In this document: piece after piece, positions 7,141-14,835 of the stretch
How the letters are laid out: every line of letters starts with the position of its first letter
How positions within the stretch are numbered: the first letter of the stretch is position 1
Assembly: GCF_902364025.1 (NCBI RefSeq)
Contig: NZ_CABJCG010000006.1
Span: 1-64,000, forward strand
Direction of reading: 5' to 3'
Source of the DNA: Enterocloster lavalensis
Lineage (GTDB): Bacteria; Bacillota; Clostridia; Lachnospirales; Lachnospiraceae
DNA length: 64,000 nt
The notes under the pieces: generated by a model
The model's input: the letters and a program-made list of their open reading frames with translations, nothing else
Database searches by the model: none
Told to the model about the DNA's origin: nothing
Position numbers and translations under genes: made by a program

Positions 7141-8496
7141 TCATGAACGTATGTTCGTGTCAACAACAAGTTGCCGGGACGCTTCCTCCAGCAATGAAGC
7201 CCGCTCATTGTGAAGGCGGCCGTCCTCCACCATAGCGGCCAATCGCCGGAGGGCTTCTCCCAGTCCCCGCCCCGGCGTATAACCGATTTTAATCAAATCG
7301 GCGCCGGACACCGCAAGATCCCGCACCCGAAAGTGCGTATCTTCCGCCGCCACCTCCTCCAAAATGGAGGCGTAGCGGCTGATCTTTTCGGTCCGTTCCC
7401 GGATCAGCTGTGGATTCTGCCCGCAGATGTCGCACCGCCGGACTTCCAGCAGCCGTCTTATCTGTTCCGGGCCCAGACGGTTTAACCACCGCCTCATGCT
7501 TCTGTGGCTTTCCTTAAAGTCCACATCGTGGTATTTCACCAGCTCTGTGATCTTCGCCCGGATTTCTCCGTCGAATCCCAGCCTGCCTAACACCTGGTCC
7601 GTGATATTTGCGGAGACGGCTCCATGGCCGTAAAAATGGCCGGTTCCATCCCCGTCCTCCGTGTAACAATACGGCTTGCCGATGTCGTGAAACAGTACGG
7701 CGAACCGCACGATCTCATCGCAACCCGCCGCTTCCAGCGCTGCCAGGGTGTGCTGCCACACATCGTGAACGTGATACCGGTTGTTCTGCTGAAACCCAAC
7801 CATGGGAATCAGCTCCGGCAAAATGGTCAAAAGGAGCTCCTGAGTCTGCCGGATCAACCCGGCCAGTCCATGCCCACAGCCCGAAAAAATCTGCCGCAGT
7901 TCGCAGCCCACGTAGTCCGCAGACACTGCCACCAGCGTTTTCCGATGCTCGATTGCCGCCCGCAGCAGCCGCGCATCCGGCTGAAATCCCAGCAAAGCCG
8001 CCGTGCGCACGGCTCTGAGAATGGCCTGTCCGTTTCCCGCAAAATACCGGTTCGGATCGCCCACACAGCAAATTATTCCGTTCTCCAAATCCGCGCGGCC
8101 CAGAAAGGGATCCACTAGGCCGTCCTTCAGGCTGTACGCTATGGCATTCACCGTAAAATCCCGTCCTCCCAGCTCCTCCTCCAGGCAGCGCATAAAATCA
8201 CGCTCCCCTTCCGGGCGGCCGCCTGAAAGGGAAACGATTTCACAGGAATAATGCCGGTTTTTCAGCCCCACCGCTCCGCTTTGGGCGCTGATGGAAAACT
8301 TTCCCAGTCCCGCGCCGGCAAACAGTCCGGCGATCTCCCCGGGAAGCGCCAAGGAAAGGATCTCCCACATCTCCGGAACGTCGCCCAGAAGCCAGTCCCG
8401 CACGCAGGCCCCGGCCAGATACGCCCGGTGCCCGGAGTCCTCCAGCCGTTTCAGAACCGGCTCCACCGGAAGGGGAAACTCAATTTCCAATCTCAC
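7141..8496 (-). CDS. CCA-adding enzyme-like protein with altered active site plus HD domain
   Basis: 451 residues. The fold is that of a class II tRNA nucleotidyltransferase: AYLAGACVRDWLLG at ~26-39, RDFTVNAIAYSLKDGLVDPF at ~112-131, GDPNRYF and ILRAVR at ~147-164. A C-terminal HD phosphohydrolase domain follows (YHVHDVWQHT, then LFHDIGK at ~269-274). The catalytic core is unusual. Where the family has P-x-D-x-D, this protein has PEMWEI (~41-46), so the first Asp is Met and the second Glu. GGCVRD is GACVRD, and the ED before the LRxxR motif is GN. The HD metal ligands look intact. It may have lost nucleotide addition and kept a phosphohydrolase or RNA-binding role. It starts at GTG with GAGGGTGG upstream and overlaps the COG3541 gene by 17 bp. 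Confidence 0.8.
   Translation of the reverse strand: MRLEIEFPLPVEPVLKRLEDSGHRAYLAGACVRDWLLGDVPEMWEILSLALPGEIAGLFAGAGLGKFSISAQSGAVGLKNRHYSCEIVSLSGGRPEGERDFMRCLEEELGGRDFTVNAIAYSLKDGLVDPFLGRADLENGIICCVGDPNRYFAGNGQAILRAVRTAALLGFQPDARLLRAAIEHRKTLVAVSADYVGCELRQIFSGCGHGLAGLIRQTQELLLTILPELIPMVGFQQNNRYHVHDVWQHTLAALEAAGCDEIVRFAVLFHDIGKPYCYTEDGDGTGHFYGHGAVSANITDQVLGRLGFDGEIRAKITELVKYHDVDFKESHRSMRRWLNRLGPEQIRRLLEVRRCDICGQNPQLIRERTEKISRYASILEEVAAEDTHFRVRDLAVSGADLIKIGYTPGRGLGEALRRLAAMVEDGRLHNERASLLEEASRQLVVDTNIRS
7145..7156. promoter_or_regulatory. LexA (SOS) box 2
   Basis: GAACGTATGTTC followed by G, 35 bases from box 1 (start to start). It overlaps the last codons of the upstream CCA-like gene. Two boxes suggest cooperative LexA binding at its own promoter. 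Confidence 0.85.
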
Positions 8497-9514
8497 CTCT
8501 GACCACCCTCTCGTTCACACTGGCCACGAAATCGCGGATTTCCTCCTCGTCCGGCTGCTCCGGCAGGGAGGTGTTCTCGCCTGCGTATTCGAGGCGCCGC
8601 TCATACTCGTCCACCATCTCGAAAAATTCCGGGATAGGCTGTCCTGCCCCGTCCAGGTATTTTCCGGCGCGGATTTCCATCAATAGGTCGTGCTCCTTCT
8701 CCCGGTAGGTCACGATCCGCTCCTGTTCCAGGATATCCAGACACATCATGTACAGGCGGATCAGGTGCATCATGTGCTTGCCCAGCTTCCCGTGGCCGAT
8801 GGCGTTCTGGTTGCGCTTGCCGGTCCTGGCGTAGGACCTGACCACACTCTGCATCTCCGACCACAGGCCCGCGTAATCCCGCAGAGGATAGTGCCTCAGC
8901 GTAATGTCCATAAATATTTCCGATTCCAGCTCCTCACAGACCGCCCGGTCGGTATACAGCCTGACAGCGTCCTCCGGCATGGGGAAATACCGCGCCTTCC
9001 AGTCATAACACGCGTGCTCGATGGTTTTTAAAATGTGCTGTTCGTTCTCAGCCTGCCCCACCAGGCGCGCGGACTTGTTCTCCAGCCTGCGAAGCTGCTG
9101 GTTGGCGTAACCGCCGAAGGTATACACCGCCCGTTTGGACAAAAACATGTGGGCCTTATCCAACAGCTCCCGCCCCGCCTCCGACAGATACAGATAGTGC
9201 TCCGGCCTGTTTCCAAGCAGCTCAATGGTATTGGGGTTGCAGCCGGAAAGCAGTCCAATCAGCTTGTTGAAGGAATAGATGACGGTGTCGGTCTGTTCGT
9301 CGGATACCTGCTCAAATTTCTCCCCAGTGAGTATTTCCCGCTTGCGGTTTAAGGCGCAGCCCCGGATGTCCAGGTCGCTGGTGTCTGTGCTGGTTCCGTA
9401 GGCGTGGCTGCCTCCCAGGGTGAGGATCATGATATTTTCGCCCAGATGCCCGTCGGTTCCCAGGAAATCGTAATCCGGCCCTTTCAGTGTTTCTTTGATC
9501 TGATCCAATGTCAC
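8480..9514 (-). CDS. COG3541-type nucleotidyltransferase (DNA polymerase beta superfamily)
   Basis: 344 residues. The minimal nucleotidyltransferase motif is intact: GGSHAYGTSTDTSDLDIRG at ~34-52, with the metal-binding Asp pair at ~47 and 49. A helical region follows (KRAVYTFGGYANQQLRRLEN, NAIGHGKLGKHMMHLIRLY). This pattern fits the YcgL/COG3541 group, which is annotated as RNA-repair-associated in several genomes; the substrate is not established. The start ATG at 9514 has GGAGGGAC upstream. It is followed with a 17-bp overlap by the CCA-like/HD gene and preceded by the 5'-3' exonuclease 41 bases upstream, so the three are likely one transcript. Context suggests nucleic-acid repair. Confidence 0.85.
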   Translation of the reverse strand: MTLDQIKETLKGPDYDFLGTDGHLGENIMILTLGGSHAYGTSTDTSDLDIRGCALNRKREILTGEKFEQVSDEQTDTVIYSFNKLIGLLSGCNPNTIELLGNRPEHYLYLSEAGRELLDKAHMFLSKRAVYTFGGYANQQLRRLENKSARLVGQAENEQHILKTIEHACYDWKARYFPMPEDAVRLYTDRAVCEELESEIFMDITLRHYPLRDYAGLWSEMQSVVRSYARTGKRNQNAIGHGKLGKHMMHLIRLYMMCLDILEQERIVTYREKEHDLLMEIRAGKYLDGAGQPIPEFFEMVDEYERRLEYAGENTSLPEQPDEEEIRDFVASVNERVVRGEIGN

Positions 9515-9555
9515 GGTTTGTCCCTCCTTATGGCCTGCGGGCGCAAAGGCCCGTT

Positions 9556-10638
9556 TTATTTTCCCTCTGCGCCAAAGACCGAGGCCTCCTTGATGTCCAG
9601 CTTTTTACACCAGGCCCTCAGCTTCCCCTCGTCGTAATGGGACAGTTTGAAATCGTCCAGAGTGTAATCCAGCTCAATGTCCGTCTTGATGGTGGCCAGC
9701 TCCTTGGAAAGCAGGGCCGCAGTCTCCCCGCACAGCTCCCCCTGCTCCCCGGTTTTCGTCAGGGCCTTGTAGGGGGAACGGCTGATCCCCAGGTTCTGTT
9801 TCCAGAAATCCTGAAGCTCCTTCAGAGACTTTTTGTCCCGCTCCGACTCGCGCACAGCGGCATAAACCGCCTCCACGGTGCCGTACTCGTTCAGCAGCAG
9901 AGGCGCCGCGCTGGCCACGCCCTTCACACCGGGAATGTTGTCCGAGCTGTCGCCCTGAATCCCCTTTAAATCCGTGATCTGACAGGGCCGGACGCCCTCC
10001 TCGGCAAAAACATGCTCCGCGGTAAATTCAAAGGTTTTCTCCGGCAGGTTGATGCTCTTTTTATCCAGACCGTAGGGCGCGTAGTATTTCTCGTAGAGCT
10101 CGTCGGCCTTCTCCTGCCGCGCCTGCACCATCCAGGCCCGGACGTTGTGCTCATCGTCCACCAGCTGCAGGTAGTCGTGGTCCTTGGTCATCACCACCAT
10201 GGGAATCTGATCCCGGAACTTCATCACCAGGCTGCCCGCATAGTCGTCCGCCTCGTACCGGTCGCTGTAGAGCACCTTGAAGCCCACGTCCGCTAGGATC
10301 TGCTCCAACAGCACAAACTGCTGCTTTAACGGCTCCGGCGTGGACGTTCTGGTGCCCTTATAATCGGGGTAGAGCTCCCGGCGGAAGGTATCCCTCGTCT
10401 TGTCAAACACAAAGGCCACATGGTCCGGCTGCTGTCGCTTCACCAGGGACGCCACGGCCTTTAAAACGCCGAAAATGCCGTTGGTGTAGGTTCCGTCCGC
10501 TGCGTGCAGAATCTTATCGTAGTGCCGCATTTTCTCCTCATCGGTCTTGGCAAACAGGATTTCCCGCGGCAGCACCGCGTAGTAACAGGTTGACAGAAGG
10601 GACGATCCGTCCACAATCACAAATTTTCGAACTGACAT
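9556..10638 (-). CDS. Stand-alone 5'-3' exonuclease (PolA N-terminal / FEN type)
   Basis: 360 residues. The acidic residues of the PIN-like nuclease core are visible: VIVDGSSLL (~7-15), VFDKTRDTFRRELYPDYKGTR (~77-97), EADDYAG (~129-135) and TKDHDYLQL (~150-158). The helix-hairpin-helix region DLKGIQGDSSDNIPGVKGV follows at ~223-241. It corresponds to the nuclease domain of DNA polymerase I without polymerase, and would remove RNA primers or flap structures. The C-terminal ~100 residues are charged and helical. The start ATG at 10636-10638 has only a weak purine-rich ribosome site. It is the likely first gene of the exonuclease, nucleotidyltransferase and CCA-like unit. Confidence 0.92.
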   Translation of the reverse strand: MSVRKFVIVDGSSLLSTCYYAVLPREILFAKTDEEKMRHYDKILHAADGTYTNGIFGVLKAVASLVKRQQPDHVAFVFDKTRDTFRRELYPDYKGTRTSTPEPLKQQFVLLEQILADVGFKVLYSDRYEADDYAGSLVMKFRDQIPMVVMTKDHDYLQLVDDEHNVRAWMVQARQEKADELYEKYYAPYGLDKKSINLPEKTFEFTAEHVFAEEGVRPCQITDLKGIQGDSSDNIPGVKGVASAAPLLLNEYGTVEAVYAAVRESERDKKSLKELQDFWKQNLGISRSPYKALTKTGEQGELCGETAALLSKELATIKTDIELDYTLDDFKLSHYDEGKLRAWCKKLDIKEASVFGAEGK

Positions 10639-10701
10639 ATCTAATCCATCTCTTTTCTTTTAATTTAACCGGGAGCTTCGTTCCCGCGGCATTTGGCGTG
10701 G

Positions 10702-11856
10702 TCAAACGTATTTGTGGTACACCTGGTACCAGCTGGGCGTCTCCCCGTAATGTTCCAAAAGCACCGGCTCCGCCCGCTCCTGCAAAAACATGGTCTGCGC
10801 TCTCAGATTTTCAAGATTCATCCGGCATTCCTCCTGACTCTGAGGGCTGAGTCCATCCACCCGCAGCAGCTGTCTGTCAAAATTGATCCCGGACACTTCC
10901 AGAATAAAGGTGTGGCGGTGCCAGATATGGCCTCCATAATCAATACTGATCCGGTACACATAGCCATGTCCGCTCTTCATTTGCGCCTTAAAGCAAAAAT
11001 TCCTGGAATCCAGAAACTCAAATCCAGTGCCCTTAAATGCGCGGTTAAACGCCTGCTTTACTGAACAGCCCTTCTTAGTGGGGATGAGGTTTCTGCTAAA
11101 CTGGTGCGGCAGTGTCAACGCCTTAAGTTCCTGATTCAGCCGCTCCAACTCCCGGTCTGCGCGCTGCCCGCAAAGCTGCGCCTCCTCCAGCTCCTCCACC
11201 GCAAGCGCTTCCACATACCGGCTATCCGTAAGCGTCCCCATCTGCTTCTGAAAAAGCTCCTCCAGTCCTGTAAAAGGAATCGAAAGGTTCCCTTGCCGGT
11301 CCACCTCCAGGCGCAGCACGACCCGAAAAAAGGACGCTCCGGCGTTTCGGGTGATTACCACCATATTCTCAAAATAATTGCCCGGATACCCTGGAGCCTC
11401 GCGGGAAAAACAAGCTGATTCCGCCGTGCTCCCGGAGTCTGCTATCGCTCCGGCTTGCGCGGCACAATGCACGTTCAGCCCCACCGCGAGCTCCCGGGGA
11501 CACAGGGCGTTTGTCAGCTTCTGCATAAACAACACCATCTCCTCAGAGCCCGGCTGACCCTCCGGCCCCCCAAACTCCGAAAGATTGGTAAACAGACGGA
11601 CTTTTTCGGACTCTCCCGGCTCCCCGGCACGCACAACCTCGTACGCCTTCAGCCAGGGAAAGGAACGTACGAGACGCCCGGCATGCGCCTCGGCCTCCGC
11701 CGGGTCTGAAAACGGCCATTCCGGCTGCATATAGAAACGGATTTTGCTGTAAGAGAGCCCTGCCTGTTCCAGAAGCCCGCCCACCGTCTCCAGGGAATCC
11801 TTGTATTTCATATCCTTTGACATGACTAAAAACGTGTTTTCTTTATACCATTTCAT
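10702..11856 (-). CDS. Hypothetical protein, unknown family
   Basis: 384 residues from ATG 11854-11856, chosen because AAGGTGAGG lies 6 bases upstream; a longer frame starts at 11946 without such a site. The N-terminal half alternates beta and helical stretches (NTFLVMSKDMKYKDSLETVG, IRFYMQPEWPFS, LFMQKLTNALCPRELAVGLN). The middle contains a helical Glu/Gln-rich segment (~230-265). The C-terminal part is rich in aromatic and basic residues (HGYVYRISIDYGGHIWHRHT). No membrane helix or signal peptide is seen. It lies on the same strand upstream of the exonuclease cluster, separated by 63 bases, and may be co-transcribed. I do not recognise the protein and assign no function. Confidence 0.65.
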   Translation of the reverse strand: MKWYKENTFLVMSKDMKYKDSLETVGGLLEQAGLSYSKIRFYMQPEWPFSDPAEAEAHAGRLVRSFPWLKAYEVVRAGEPGESEKVRLFTNLSEFGGPEGQPGSEEMVLFMQKLTNALCPRELAVGLNVHCAAQAGAIADSGSTAESACFSREAPGYPGNYFENMVVITRNAGASFFRVVLRLEVDRQGNLSIPFTGLEELFQKQMGTLTDSRYVEALAVEELEEAQLCGQRADRELERLNQELKALTLPHQFSRNLIPTKKGCSVKQAFNRAFKGTGFEFLDSRNFCFKAQMKSGHGYVYRISIDYGGHIWHRHTFILEVSGINFDRQLLRVDGLSPQSQEECRMNLENLRAQTMFLQERAEPVLLEHYGETPSWYQVYHKYV

Positions 11857-12117
11857 ATCCTGCCTCACCTTCTGAATCCGTTCTGACCCAACGTAACAGT
11901 TCTGCGGATGCGCCCTGCGTAACGTCCAGGCGCCAAACAGATACAAATACTTTTCCGGACAGTTATCAACATTCTACCATATCCGTCGCCGGTTTTACAG
12001 CCCAACCTAATGTCCAGCGGTGAAAAATAAAATCTATCATCTCCTCAAGGTTCCCGGCTGTCGGTTCTATCTTCGTGACTCATTGGAATTTACACCTTTT
12101 AACTGGTTCTACCCAAC

Positions 12118-12169
12118 AAAAAGAGGCTGCCTTTGCTAAATTAAACAGCAAAGAACAACCTCTTTTTTT
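12118..12169. terminator. Bidirectional rho-independent terminator
   Basis: A long hairpin with arms AAAAAGAGG-TG-CTTTGCT and AGCAAAG-CA-CCTCTTTTTTT flanks a short AT loop. A-run and T-run on both sides allow function on either strand. It lies between two minus-strand genes, 12238 and 11856. The rest of the 11.86-12.24 kb gap shows nothing else I can identify. Confidence 0.8.
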
Positions 12170-12237
12170 CCATTATCTTTAACCTATCACAATTTCCGCC
12201 CGCGGCGATCCGGCCTCCTGATCCGCAGGGGCTATTG

Positions 12238-13413
12238 CTACCCTTTCCTGCGCTTCCGGAAGTCCTCCTTCACCTGATCGAATACAGCGCCGTTTTCCGC
12301 CAGTTCTATTGACGCAGCTGCCAGAATCGCAGCGCCGCATAATACGGCCTCGTGCGCTTTTTGGCTCTTACCCGCCTCCAGATATTCCTGAGAATGCGAG
12401 GAAGTCCCCTCCGGCACGAACGCCACCCGGATACAGGAGCCTGGAATCCGGTGCATAACATTGGCGAAATCTGTGGACCCGGTCTTTTCCCGGGGCGGCT
12501 TCCGGTCCGGTGCATCAAAAAGTTCCGCCATTTCCATCAGAAGATCATTCAGAGCGATGGCCGGAATCTTCCCCTCGATTCTCTGTCCGTACGCAATCGA
12601 GACCTGGGTCTGCGTCATCAGAGCTGCTCCCTTCACAATATTCTCAAACCGCGCGATCAACTGATCCAGATATGCGGAATCATAGGAACGGAGGCCAAAC
12701 TCCCCCGCCGCCACCGCGGGCACCATGTTACATGGTCCTCCGGCGTCGGCCACCGTATAGTGGATTCTGGTGTCCTCTTTCACGTGTTCCCGCAGAAACT
12801 CGATTCCCTGGAAGGATAAAAGCAAGGCGTCCAGGGCGCTGCGGCCCGCCTCCGGCTTCAATGCCGCGTGGGCGCTGCGCCCGTGAAAGGTAACTGTGGC
12901 GGAAATCTTGGCCATGGACCGTATATCCGTCTGAGTGGCCGGCCCACCGTGCATCATCAGGGCCACATCCATATCGCCAAGATAACCCTCGTCCAGCAGG
13001 ATTACCTTTCCGCCCTTCCCTTCTTCTGCGGGCGTGCCGTAAACCACCAGCGTAAACGCCTCCGCCCGGCAGAGCTCCCTCACCGCCACCGCCGCCCCTG
13101 CCACGGCAGGTCCCTGAAGCTGGTGGCCGCAAGCGTGGCCCGAGGGCAGGGCGTCATACTCGCAGAGCAGTCCGATCCTGGGACCGGCCTCCCCCCGCTT
13201 AAAGACCGCCCGGAAGGCGGTGGGAAGGCTTCCCAGCCCCCGCTCCACCTCAAACCCGCTGCGCTCCAGATAGTCCTCCAAAAGCCCGGAGGCGAACATT
13301 TCTTTAAAAGCCATTTCAGGATGATCAAAAATCTGGTCCGACATGGCGGTCAACTCCCGCTCTTCCCGCCGAATCACCGACATGACCTCCGTTTTTCTAT
13401 CAAATTTTTCCAT
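12238..13413 (-). CDS. M20-family metallopeptidase / amidohydrolase
   Basis: 391 residues from ATG 13411-13413 with AAGGAG 7 bases upstream. The fold is that of AbgB/HipO-type M20D amidohydrolases: DHPEMAFKE near the start, LLCEYDALPSGHACGHQLQG (metal ligands in GHACGH, ~104-109), GTPAEEGKGGK with the catalytic-type Glu pair, the dimerisation segment FHGRSAHAALKPEAGRSALD, and a late His in SSHSQEYLEAG. It would cleave an amide or peptide bond in N-acyl amino acids or small peptides in the cytoplasm. The upstream YfcC-like transporter gene ends 11 bases before it, so uptake and cleavage are probably coupled. The substrate cannot be read from the sequence. Confidence 0.9.
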   Translation of the reverse strand: MEKFDRKTEVMSVIRREERELTAMSDQIFDHPEMAFKEMFASGLLEDYLERSGFEVERGLGSLPTAFRAVFKRGEAGPRIGLLCEYDALPSGHACGHQLQGPAVAGAAVAVRELCRAEAFTLVVYGTPAEEGKGGKVILLDEGYLGDMDVALMMHGGPATQTDIRSMAKISATVTFHGRSAHAALKPEAGRSALDALLLSFQGIEFLREHVKEDTRIHYTVADAGGPCNMVPAVAAGEFGLRSYDSAYLDQLIARFENIVKGAALMTQTQVSIAYGQRIEGKIPAIALNDLLMEMAELFDAPDRKPPREKTGSTDFANVMHRIPGSCIRVAFVPEGTSSHSQEYLEAGKSQKAHEAVLCGAAILAAASIELAENGAVFDQVKEDFRKRRKG

Positions 13414-13424
13414 ATCGTTTCTCC

Positions 13425-14822
13425 TTACATCGGTCCCAGATGGATCATCTGCGCCACCGACAGCAGCGCGCAGCCCGTGACCACCCAGATGAGGAACAGC
13501 TTCCACATAAACCGCATCCAACGGTCGTACGGTACGTTCGCCGCTCCGATAATTCCCATGAGCGCGGAGGAATGGGGCAGAACGTAGTTACAGAACCCAT
13601 CCCCGAAGGTAAACGCCAGCACCGCCGTCTGCCGGGTCAGCCCCAGCAGGTCCGCCAGCGGCGCCATAATGGGCATGACCGCGGTGGCCTGTCCGCTGCC
13701 GGACACGATCACCATATTCACCAGAATATTGGCGATAAACATGGCCGGCCCCAATAAAAACCGCGGCATATGGGACAATAGCTGGCCCGCGCCGTACACG
13801 ATAGTGTCTGTAATATTTCCCGCCGCCATCACGCCGGCAATCGCTCCCGCCAGACCGATGAGAAGGGCCGCGCCCAGCATGGATTTACAGCCGTTCACGA
13901 TCTCCGAGGCAATCTTCGAGGGATTCATGGCCAGCAGAAAACCGATCACCACGGCCAGCACCAGAAAGAGCGCCGCATCCTCCTCCAAATCCCATCCCAG
14001 CTTGATATTTCCATACATCAACAGCACCAGAGAGCCAACCAGGGATATCAGAACACCGGTTTTCCGCCAATCCATACGCCCAAATGCGGAGAGATCGGCC
14101 TCCTTCTCCTCCCGCTGCAGATCCAGCTCATACATCGGGGAGGCGGCTGGATTTTTAGTGATGGTTTTCACATAGCGCACCAGGTAGAGATTGGTCACTA
14201 CCAGAAACACCACAAAGCACACCGCCCGAAAGCCCAGGCCGGAATACAGCGGAACCTCGCAGATTTTCTGGGCCAGCACCGCCGTGTTGATATTCAGCCC
14301 GGCCGTGGAAAAGCCGATTGCGCCGCCCAGCAGGATAATCGCCACTCCCGTGATGGAGTCCAGCCCGAAAGCCATGGCGATCACCACCATAATGGGAGCA
14401 AATGCAATGAAATGGTTCACCGCCTGGGTGCTGCAAATCACCGCGAACAGCGTGGTCATCACCGGAATAAACAAATGGACCTTGTTGCGGAATTTCCCGG
14501 ACGCAGCCCCCACGGCTACCTGCAATGCGCCCGACAGCGCGATCATGTGAAATGCCGCCCCCGCGAACATGGTCACATACATCAGGTTGGACTTGCTCTT
14601 CAGGGACTGGATGATATAATAGGGAATCATCTGGATTCCCACCGCCGACCGCTCCAGCCACTGGAACTGGTTGGGGTCCACCACCTTTACGCCCTGGGCA
14701 TTTTCCACCCGCACATACTTGCCCGCGGGCACGATCCAGGTCATAACCGTGGCAATGAAAATAATGATGACCATAATCACAAGCGCATGCGGCATCTTAA
14801 ATTTCTTCCTGTTCCCTTCCAT
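13425..14822 (-). CDS. YfcC-family (DcuC-like) amino acid/peptide permease
   Basis: 465 residues with about 12 hydrophobic segments from ~12 to ~460. The N-terminus has ALVIMVIIIFIATVMTWIVP and GKYVRV, typical of the YfcC/COG1288 group (C4-dicarboxylate carrier superfamily, often basic amino acid or arginine/ornithine type). The internal signatures STQAVNHFIAFAPIMVV and GSGQATAVMPIMAPLADLLG fit this family. It sits between the CapA-like gene (14 bases upstream) and the M20 hydrolase (11 bases downstream), which indicates one operon. A role in importing the substrate of the hydrolase is an inference from this order. Confidence 0.88.
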   Translation of the reverse strand: MEGNRKKFKMPHALVIMVIIIFIATVMTWIVPAGKYVRVENAQGVKVVDPNQFQWLERSAVGIQMIPYYIIQSLKSKSNLMYVTMFAGAAFHMIALSGALQVAVGAASGKFRNKVHLFIPVMTTLFAVICSTQAVNHFIAFAPIMVVIAMAFGLDSITGVAIILLGGAIGFSTAGLNINTAVLAQKICEVPLYSGLGFRAVCFVVFLVVTNLYLVRYVKTITKNPAASPMYELDLQREEKEADLSAFGRMDWRKTGVLISLVGSLVLLMYGNIKLGWDLEEDAALFLVLAVVIGFLLAMNPSKIASEIVNGCKSMLGAALLIGLAGAIAGVMAAGNITDTIVYGAGQLLSHMPRFLLGPAMFIANILVNMVIVSGSGQATAVMPIMAPLADLLGLTRQTAVLAFTFGDGFCNYVLPHSSALMGIIGAANVPYDRWMRFMWKLFLIWVVTGCALLSVAQMIHLGPM

Positions 14823-14835
14823 ACTTTAACCCCTC

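Noticed and set aside
7141..7208. Longer lexA start at 7208
   Set aside because: It would overlap the upstream gene, include both SOS boxes in the coding region and lengthen LexA by 40 unrelated residues.
12868..13587. 239-codon plus-strand frame
   Set aside because: It spans two genes on the opposite strand (M20 hydrolase and permease) and has no ribosome site or domain.
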